DNA of 5,026 bases from SLST01 sp964458555 (lineage in GTDB: Bacteria > Spirochaetota > Spirochaetia > DSM-27196 > SLST01), in assembly GCA_964458555.1 (NCBI GenBank), contig CAYWJH010000174.1, positions 1 through 5,026 of the forward strand, read 5' to 3'. Under the pieces are notes generated by a model. It was not told the origin of the DNA, did no database searches, and saw only the letters and a program-made list of their open reading frames with translations. The position numbers and the translations under genes are program-made. Below are positions 1 to 5,026 of this stretch, in pieces. The number at the start of each line of letters is the position of its first letter. Position 1 is the stretch's first letter.

Positions 1-50
1 ACTCCTCGCGTCGAGGAGGTCACTCCTCGCGTCGAGGAGGTCACTCCTCG
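1..50. repeat. 21-bp tandem repeat behind the rubredoxin gene, 2.4 copies, hairpin-forming
   Basis: Two identical, directly abutting 21-bp units lie at 1-21 and 22-42. The first 8 bases of a third unit follow at 43-50, inside the end of the rubredoxin gene. Each unit contains CTCCTCG and its reverse complement CGAGGAG. The first occurs at 2-8, 23-29 and 44-50, the second at 12-18 and 33-39. Each CGAGGAG arm can therefore pair with the CTCCTCG on either side, with a 3-nt or 4-nt loop, giving mutually exclusive 7-bp hairpins. On the minus strand each unit carries GAGGAGTGA, the last two codons and stop of rubredoxin, in the same frame because 21 is a multiple of 3. The array reaches the window edge and may continue. 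No U-tract is visible. A role in mRNA 3'-end protection or termination is inference. Confidence 0.9.
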
Positions 51-202
51 ACAGAGAACTCCTCTTTCGGCGCGCCGCACACGGGACATACCCAGTCGTC
101 GGGCAGGTCGTCGAACGACGTTCCCGGCGCGATGTCGGCGTCCGGGTCACCCTCGTCGGGGTCGTAGATATAGCCGCAGACGTTGCACACGTACTTCTTC
201 AT
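41..202 (-). CDS. Rubredoxin, 53 residues
   Basis: This is a small cytoplasmic electron carrier with a single Fe(Cys)4 centre. Rubredoxins pass electrons between NAD(P)H:rubredoxin reductases or other donors and acceptors such as superoxide reductase, rubrerythrin or alkane hydroxylase. None of these partners is in the window. I translated it by hand from the minus strand. It has the two iron-binding knuckles C6-N-V-C9-G and C39-P-V-C42-G, the aromatic Y11-I-Y13-D-P turn, and the family's W37 just before the second knuckle. Length is the usual 52-54 residues and the middle is rich in Asp and Glu. The start ATG at 202-200 is preceded by GAGGA (211-207) with a 4-nt spacer. It lies 73 bp downstream of fumC on the same strand and may be cotranscribed or use its own promoter (221-249). 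The stop codon belongs to the 21-bp tandem repeat. Identification is very secure; the physiological partner is unknown. Confidence 0.96.
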   Translation of the reverse strand: MKKYVCNVCGYIYDPDEGDPDADIAPGTSFDDLPDDWVCPVCGAPKEEFSVEE

Positions 203-206
203 GGCA

Positions 207-211
207 TCCTC
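207..211 (-). promoter_or_regulatory. Ribosome binding site of the rubredoxin gene
   Basis: GAGGA on the minus strand lies 4 nt before the ATG. It supports the chosen start, which also gives the standard MKKYVC rubredoxin N-terminus. Confidence 0.7.
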
Positions 212-220
212 GATGGGCCG

Positions 221-249
221 ATTCTACTTCCCTTCCGGCGGGTCCGCAA
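221..249 (-). promoter_or_regulatory. Candidate sigma70-type promoter for rubredoxin
   Basis: On the minus strand, TTGCGG (249-244) is separated by exactly 17 bp from TAGAAT (226-221). The -10 matches the TATAAT consensus at 5 of 6 positions, the -35 matches TTGACA at only 3 of 6. A start about 7 nt beyond the -10 would leave a leader of roughly a dozen bases that still includes the GAGGA site. The -35 overlaps the hairpin at 237-268. Such boxes arise by chance, so this is a suggestion. Confidence 0.35.
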
Positions 250-268
250 GCAGGTGCGGCTTCCCGCC
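237..268 (-). terminator. GC-rich two-step hairpin after the fumC stop; possible attenuator, no U-tract
   Basis: Outer arms GGCGGG (237-242) and CCCGCC (263-268) enclose inner arms CCGCA (244-248) and TGCGG (255-259) around a 6-nt loop. That makes an 11-bp interrupted stem starting 7 bp past the fumC stop. Reading in the fumC direction, the bases that follow are GAAGGGAAG rather than a run of T, so it does not meet the intrinsic terminator pattern. It may stabilise the fumC mRNA end or reduce readthrough into rubredoxin. That is inference. Confidence 0.45.
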
Positions 269-275
269 GCCGTGC

Positions 276-1658
<1,383 letters not shown>

Positions 1659-1663
1659 GGCTG

Positions 1664-1669
1664 CCTCCT
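1664..1669 (-). promoter_or_regulatory. Strong ribosome binding site of fumC
   Basis: AGGAGG on the minus strand lies 5 nt before the ATG and decides the start against the longer open frame. The 14-nt stretch AGGAGGCAGCCATG is identical to the one at the mdh start (2688-2701). Confidence 0.85.
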
Positions 1670-1681
1670 GAAGCTGCGAAA

Positions 1682-1710
1682 ACAATACCAACCGCGCGTG
1701 AGCCCGGCAA
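1682..1710 (-). promoter_or_regulatory. Candidate fumC promoter (extended -10)
   Basis: On the minus strand, TTGCCG (1710-1705; 4 of 6 matches to TTGACA) is separated by 17 bp from TATTGT (1687-1682; 4 of 6 matches to TATAAT). The bases before the -10 are TGG, giving the extended -10 form TGn. A start near 1675 would give a leader of about 17 nt containing the AGGAGG site. Position and spacing fit well, but the boxes are imperfect. Confidence 0.4.
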
Positions 1711-1753
1711 ACGACATCGGCCCGAATTCCAACTCGCCCCCTGCCGCCGTGCT

Positions 1754-1762
1754 TGTTATATT
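1754..1762 (+). promoter_or_regulatory. Candidate extended -10 promoter of the Mdh-paralogue/mdh operon
   Basis: TGTTATATT is an extended -10 element: TG, one base, then TATATT with 5 of 6 consensus matches. It lies in the most AT-rich spot of the divergent region. No convincing -35 is seen at 16-18 bp upstream, which extended -10 promoters tolerate. A start near 1769 leaves about 20 nt of leader, including the AGGAG site at 1778-1782. Confidence 0.42.
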
Positions 1763-1777
1763 GCGCAGAGCACCTAC

Positions 1778-1782
1778 AGGAG
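1778..1782 (+). promoter_or_regulatory. Ribosome binding site of the Mdh paralogue
   Basis: AGGAG lies 6 nt before the ATG at 1789. It selects this start over an in-frame ATG at 1753, which overlaps the likely promoter and would add 12 residues ahead of the Rossmann beta-strand. Confidence 0.8.
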
Positions 1783-1788
1783 TATTCT

Positions 1789-2688
1789 ATGGCACAGATT
1801 GGGATCATCGGCAGCGGAAACGTCGGTGCCAACACGGCGTTCTTCGCCGCGGAGAAGAACTTTGCGCACATTCGGATGTACGACGTGAAGGAGGGGCTCT
1901 CCACCGGCAAGGCGCTCGACATGATGGAGGCAGCTCCGCTACGGGGCTATCAGTACCGGCTGAGCGGCACCGACGACCTCGCGGACGTGCTCGACTCGGA
2001 TGTCGTCGTGGTTGCCGCCGGCGAGACCCGCGAGCCGGGCATGAAGCGCGAGGACCTCTACGAGAAGAACAAGCCGATCATCGAGGAGATCGCCGGAAAG
2101 CTCAAGGGATACGACGGGGTCGTCATCGTGGCGACCGAGCCGGTCGACGTCTTCACGGTGCAGATGGTGCGTGAAGGGCTTCCCTGGCAGCGCGTCATGG
2201 GCATCGGCGGTGTGCTCGACTCCGCTCGACTCCAGGTCCTCATCGCTCGCGAGCTCTACGTCGCGCAGGAGGATGTCAAGGCGACCGTTATCGGGCGGCA
2301 CTCGGAGGAGATGATCGCGTTGCCGGCCTACTGCTCGGTGGCGGGCGTGCCCGCGACCAAGCTCATGAGCGAAACGCGTTTCTCTGAGCTTGTTCGTGCG
2401 ACCGTGGACGCCGGTGATCATATCGTCGGGCTCGCGAAGCGGACCAACTCTTTTTATGGGCCGGCCGCCGCGGCCGCCGACCTCGCCGAGGCGGTCGTCC
2501 GCGGGACCAATCGGATTCTTCCAGTCTCGCTTGCCGTGTCCGGACAGTACGGGATCTCCGACGTCGCGATGAGCCTGCCGGCGCTCGTCGGCGGCGGCGG
2601 TATCGAGCGGGTGCTCGAGCCGAAGCTCACCGACGGCGAGCGAGTACGGCTCGAACGGTCGGCCCAGTCGCTCAAGGCGTTCGTGTAA
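1789..2688 (+). CDS. Divergent malate/lactate dehydrogenase family protein, 299 residues, altered active site
   Basis: This NAD-dependent LDH/MDH superfamily protein is a paralogue of the next gene. I counted 47 identities in the first 100 ungapped aligned positions. It keeps the Rossmann loop GSGNVGA (8-14) and D32, expected to bind the NAD ribose. It also keeps the substrate-loop arginines R81 and R87 (TREPGMKRED), the pair D144 and R147 in LDSAR, and the catalytic histidine H171. R81, at the malate-versus-lactate specificity position, suggests a dicarboxylic substrate. Two conserved places differ. The Asn of the NP(L/V)D motif is E117 (ATEPVD), and the HGD after the catalytic His is HSE (171-173), with GG before it changed to GR. 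The frame is intact and full length, so it is not a pseudogene. It is first in an operon and ends 10 bp before mdh. It could be a dehydrogenase for another 2-hydroxy acid or a non-catalytic partner of Mdh. Family is secure, function is not. Confidence 0.88.
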   Translation: MAQIGIIGSGNVGANTAFFAAEKNFAHIRMYDVKEGLSTGKALDMMEAAPLRGYQYRLSGTDDLADVLDSDVVVVAAGETREPGMKREDLYEKNKPIIEEIAGKLKGYDGVVIVATEPVDVFTVQMVREGLPWQRVMGIGGVLDSARLQVLIARELYVAQEDVKATVIGRHSEEMIALPAYCSVAGVPATKLMSETRFSELVRATVDAGDHIVGLAKRTNSFYGPAAAAADLAEAVVRGTNRILPVSLAVSGQYGISDVAMSLPALVGGGGIERVLEPKLTDGERVRLERSAQSLKAFV

Positions 2689-2693
2689 GGAGG
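2687..2693 (+). promoter_or_regulatory. Ribosome binding site of mdh overlapping the upstream stop codon
   Basis: AAGGAGG begins in the TAA stop (2686-2688) of the preceding gene and lies 5 nt before the mdh ATG. Ribosomes finishing the paralogue end on the mdh initiation site, so translational coupling is likely. Confidence 0.85.
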
Positions 2694-2698
2694 CAGCC

Positions 2699-3628
2699 AT
2701 GAAAAAGGTATCAGTCATCGGAGCAGGAAACGTCGGCGCCTCTGCCGTCTACTACATCGCGCGCAAGAACATCGCGGACGTCGTGATGGTCGACGTCGTC
2801 GAGGGGCTCCCGCAGGCGAAGGCGGAGGACTTCCTCCACGCCGCGCCGACCTTCGACTACAACGTCACGATCACCGGGACGAACGACTACGCGGACATCG
2901 CCGACAGCGACGTCGTCGTGCACACCGCGGGTGTCGCGCGCAAGCCTGGCATGGACCGCATGGACCTCCTGAAGACGAACGTCGGCATCGCGAAGACCGC
3001 CGCGCAGAACATCAGGAAGTACGCGCCGAACGCGATCGTCATCGCCGTCGCCAACCCGCTCGACGTGATCGCGATGGTGATGCTGCGCGAGACCGGCTTC
3101 CCCAAGGAGCGCGTCGTGGGCATGGCGGGCATCCTCGACTCGACGCGCTTCCGCTACTTCATCGCGGAGAAGCTCGACCTCCTGCCGAGCGACGTCGACG
3201 CGATGGTGCTCGGCGGCCACGGCGACACCATGGTCCCGGTCGCGCGCTACACGCGCGTCGCGGGGTTCCCGCTCGACGAGCTCCTCGGCGCGGACGAGAT
3301 CAAGGCGCTCTCCGATCGCACGCGGACCGGCGGCGGGGAGATCGTGAACTACCTCAAGACCGGCAGCGCCTACTACGCCCCGGCGGCGAGCGTCGCGAAG
3401 ATGGTCGAGGCGGTAATCAGGGACGAGAAACGCGTCGCGCCCGCATCGGCCTACCTCGAGGGCGAGTTCGGGTACACCAACATCTTCCTCGGGGTGCCGG
3501 TCGTGCTCGGCGCGAAGGGCGTCGAGCGCATTCTCGACCTCGAGCTCTCGGCCGACGAGAAGAGCGCGCTCGACCACTCGGCCGAGCACGTCGAGCAGGG
3601 CGTGAAGGACCTCGACTCGATTTCGTAG
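2699..3628 (+). CDS. mdh: Malate dehydrogenase (NAD-dependent, LDH-like type), 309 residues
   Basis: It oxidises L-malate to oxaloacetate with NAD+, the TCA step after fumarase. LDH-like MDHs are typically cytoplasmic tetramers or dimers. All family landmarks are present: GAGNVGA (8-14), D32 at the end of the second beta-strand (specific for NAD rather than NADP), R81 and R87 in ARKPGMDRMD, N119 in VANPLD, the D147/R150 pair in GILDSTR, and catalytic H174 in GGHGDTMVP. An Arg at position 81, where lactate dehydrogenases have Gln, indicates malate. Length is typical. The start has an ideal AGGAGG site, and the MKKVSVIGAGNVGA N-terminus is standard. It is second in the operon, 10 bp behind its paralogue, so probably cotranscribed and coupled. 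Codon third positions look even more G/C-biased than in the paralogue. A long inverted repeat starts at its stop codon. Confidence 0.96.
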   Translation: MKKVSVIGAGNVGASAVYYIARKNIADVVMVDVVEGLPQAKAEDFLHAAPTFDYNVTITGTNDYADIADSDVVVHTAGVARKPGMDRMDLLKTNVGIAKTAAQNIRKYAPNAIVIAVANPLDVIAMVMLRETGFPKERVVGMAGILDSTRFRYFIAEKLDLLPSDVDAMVLGGHGDTMVPVARYTRVAGFPLDELLGADEIKALSDRTRTGGGEIVNYLKTGSAYYAPAASVAKMVEAVIRDEKRVAPASAYLEGEFGYTNIFLGVPVVLGAKGVERILDLELSADEKSALDHSAEHVEQGVKDLDSIS

Positions 3629-3682
3629 GAGCGGCGCCGGTGGCGACGTGCGGCGGGCCGGTCGCCGCCGCGCGCCGGCTCC
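3628..3682. terminator. Long inverted repeat between converging mdh and sulfatase genes; probable bidirectional terminator
   Basis: The whole gap between the two stop codons folds as one hairpin. Outer arms GGAGC (3628-3632) and GCTCC (3678-3682), then GGCGC (3633-3637) and GCGCC (3672-3676), then CGGTGGCGAC (3638-3647) and GTCGCCGCCG (3661-3670) make about 20 pairs. They include one G-T pair in the inner arm and single unpaired bases at 3671 and 3677. The loop is 13 nt. The stem would form in both transcripts. Neither side is followed by a T-run, so it may act through Rho or as a 3'-end block rather than as a classical intrinsic terminator. Confidence 0.65.
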
Positions 3683-3683
3683 T

Positions 3684-5000
3684 TCAGCCGAGCGCCTTGC
3701 GTAGCCGATCGGCGACTCGCGCCTGCTGTGGGCAGCGCGGCTCCTCCCGCAGGAGCGCGTCGTCGGTGGCGTCCATCCATCCTGCAAGATCTGCCAGCAA
3801 CCCGTCCCGCGCCTCCGCGTGTTCCGGCTCGTCGATCACGTTGACGAGCTCTGCGGGATCGGCGTCGAGGTCGTAGAGCTCGAAGTCCGGATGGTGACCG
3901 GTTTGCGGGACCGGCTCGCGCGGCACGCACAGCGGACGCCACATCTGGCTCGGTTCGTGGATGAACGGTGCGCTCGCGAGATTCGCGATGAGCTTGTACC
4001 GGTCGCTTCGCACGCATCGCATTGGATCGTAGTACTTGTGCCAGGTCATCTCCGCGAAGACGCGATCGCGACCGCCCGCGGCGGAGCCGTCGAGAAGCGG
4101 TGTGAGCGATCGGCCTTCGATCGGTTGACCCTCATCGTCGCGTGCAGGGGCGCCGGCGAGCTCGAGCAGGGTGGAGTGAAGGTCGAGGTTCGACGCCATC
4201 GGCTCGATCACGCGCCCGCCGCTCCAGCCCCGCTGCGGGTAGCGCGCGATGAGCGCGATCTCGATTCCCGCGTCGTAGAGCGAGCACTTCGCCTTCGGGA
4301 AGGGCATCCCGTGGTCGGTCGTGAAGATGAAGAGCGTATCGTCTGCCCGGCCGGAACGATCGACCGCGTCGACGATCGTCCCCACACTCGCGTCCATCTT
4401 TCGAATCGCGCCCTGGAAGCCGGCGAAGTCTGCGCGCGCGCCGTCGTCGGGCTCGATGAACGGCGGGATGAACACGCCGTCCTCCTCGTCGGGCACGCCG
4501 CCGTACATCTCGAACCGACGGTGCGGCTCGATGATCCCCACCTGCAGGTAGAAAGGCCGATCGTCTCCCGCGTGCTCGTCGACGTAGCGCGCCGCGGAAT
4601 CGCTGATGTTCTCTGAGCTGTCGGCCCACCGGTAGTCGAAGTCGTGGAACCCCATCTCCTGCGGACGGCGCGTCTCGTGCTGAAAGCCGATGAGCGCGGT
4701 CCGGTACCCGGCGCGTGCGAGCGACGTCGCAAGGTGTTCCTCTTCTGCGTGGAGGTCCCACGCAAACTCCGCGTGCGCGAGGCCCATCATCCCGTTCTGA
4801 TGCGGGTAACGTCCGGTGTAGAGCGATGCGCGGCTGGGGCTGCACTGCGGGGCGGTGCAGAAGCTGTTCGCGAAGCGCACACCGTCGGCGGCGAGCGCGT
4901 CCAGGTTCGGCGAGTGCACCGTGGGGACGCCGTAACAACCGAGGTGCTGCCCCAAGTCGTGAACGATGACGAGGACGATGTTGGGGGTGGTGGCGAGCAT
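3684..5000 (-). CDS. Sulfatase, formylglycine-dependent, resembling heparan N-sulfatase (SGSH)
   Basis: This hydrolase of the alkaline phosphatase/sulfatase superfamily cleaves sulfate esters or sulfamates. C53-S-P-S-R57 within CSPSRASLYTG is the Cys-type sulfatase signature. C53 must be converted to formylglycine by a maturase (FGE or anSME), and none is encoded here. The N-terminal strand NIVLVIVHD (7-15) supplies metal ligand D15, although the usual Asp-Asp is His-Asp here. TTDHG (227-231) supplies the D229/H230 ligands, and K238 lies in the KCSLYDAGIEIALI segment. YPHQNGMMG (65-73) and YYDPMRCVRSDRYKLI (323-338) resemble the N-sulfoglucosamine sulfohydrolase group, so a glycan sulfamate or sulfate is a plausible substrate. 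That specificity is inference. ELYDLDADPAELVNV (374-388) is a typical sulfatase C-terminal motif. No signal peptide is visible. The start codon at 5000 has no Shine-Dalgarno site. It is convergent with mdh and functionally unrelated to it. The 438-residue length is within family range. Confidence 0.92.
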   Translation of the reverse strand: MLATTPNIVLVIVHDLGQHLGCYGVPTVHSPNLDALAADGVRFANSFCTAPQCSPSRASLYTGRYPHQNGMMGLAHAEFAWDLHAEEEHLATSLARAGYRTALIGFQHETRRPQEMGFHDFDYRWADSSENISDSAARYVDEHAGDDRPFYLQVGIIEPHRRFEMYGGVPDEEDGVFIPPFIEPDDGARADFAGFQGAIRKMDASVGTIVDAVDRSGRADDTLFIFTTDHGMPFPKAKCSLYDAGIEIALIARYPQRGWSGGRVIEPMASNLDLHSTLLELAGAPARDDEGQPIEGRSLTPLLDGSAAGGRDRVFAEMTWHKYYDPMRCVRSDRYKLIANLASAPFIHEPSQMWRPLCVPREPVPQTGHHPDFELYDLDADPAELVNVIDEPEHAEARDGLLADLAGWMDATDDALLREEPRCPQQARVADRLRKALG

Positions 5001-5006
5001 GAGGCG

Positions 5007-5012
5007 AGTCTA
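5007..5012 (-). promoter_or_regulatory. Possible -10 element for a leaderless sulfatase transcript
   Basis: On the minus strand, TAGACT (4 of 6 matches to TATAAT) ends 6 nt before the sulfatase ATG, the distance expected if transcription starts at or next to the A of the ATG. No Shine-Dalgarno is present in the gap. The -35 would lie outside the window, so this is weakly supported. Confidence 0.22.
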
Positions 5013-5026
5013 ACCGTTCGGGTTTG

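Noticed and set aside
1..50. CRISPR array
   Set aside because: The repeat units abut with no spacers and are only 21 bp. They are copies of the rubredoxin gene end.
1659..1922. N-terminal extension of fumC by 88 codons
   Set aside because: It would cross the divergent control region and the start of the opposite gene. The strong AGGAGG site and the start of family homology both fix the start at 1658.
2214..2233. Perfect 10-bp tandem repeat GCTCGACTCC inside the Mdh paralogue, encoding the LDSAR catalytic region
   Set aside because: The frame is intact and the encoded residues match the family motif, so it is most simply a coincidence of codon choice. It is too short to indicate duplication.
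2461..2480. GC-rich palindromic stretch around GCGGCCGC in the Mdh paralogue
   Set aside because: It simply encodes the Pro-Ala-rich helix PAAAAAADL conserved in position with PAASVAKM of mdh. There is no evidence of a regulatory role.
1789..2688. Mdh paralogue as a pseudogene
   Set aside because: It has full length, an intact frame, a good ribosome site, and keeps H171, D144 and the three arginines.
2711..3787. Minus-strand open frame of 358 codons opposite mdh
   Set aside because: The translation is low-complexity (Arg, Asp, Val, His) and mirrors the codon bias of mdh. No ribosome site or domain supports it.
3819..4616. Plus-strand open frame of 265 codons opposite the sulfatase
   Set aside because: It is a shadow of the sulfatase gene, with no motif or initiation site.

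Overview
This is a GC-rich bacterial chromosome segment. Codon third positions are mostly G or C, and most starts have strong AGGAG(G) Shine-Dalgarno sites. It holds five intact protein genes. I see no tRNA, rRNA, insertion sequence, CRISPR array or phage signature. The gene set (class II fumarase, two LDH-like malate dehydrogenase family proteins, rubredoxin, an SGSH-like sulfatase) suits a free-living heterotroph from a high-GC environmental phylum. The sequence alone does not fix the phylum.

Left part, minus strand: fumC (start 1658, stop 276) is followed after 73 bp by a 53-residue rubredoxin gene (start 202, stop 41). The gap holds a GC-rich hairpin and a possible internal promoter. Past the rubredoxin stop, at the very left edge, a 21-bp tandem repeat copies the end of the gene, including its stop codon. 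It can fold into alternative hairpins.

Middle, plus strand: a 130-bp divergent region (1659-1788) carries candidate extended -10 promoters facing both ways. It opens a two-gene operon. The first gene (1789-2688) encodes a 299-residue paralogue of malate dehydrogenase with changed active-site positions. Ten bases later comes a textbook 309-residue malate dehydrogenase (2699-3628). FumC and Mdh catalyse consecutive TCA-cycle steps, fumarate to malate to oxaloacetate, so 276-3628 reads as a small divergent TCA module with an additional, unexplained dehydrogenase-like protein.

Right part: a long imperfect inverted repeat fills the 55-bp gap between the converging mdh and sulfatase genes. The sulfatase (5000 to 3684, minus) is a Cys-type, formylglycine-dependent enzyme resembling heparan N-sulfatase (SGSH). 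It has no obvious signal peptide and no Shine-Dalgarno site. It seems functionally unrelated to the TCA module.

The most interesting items are the divergent Mdh paralogue translated just ahead of the normal mdh, and the stop-codon-containing tandem hairpin repeat behind the rubredoxin gene. Neither amounts to a proven new system.
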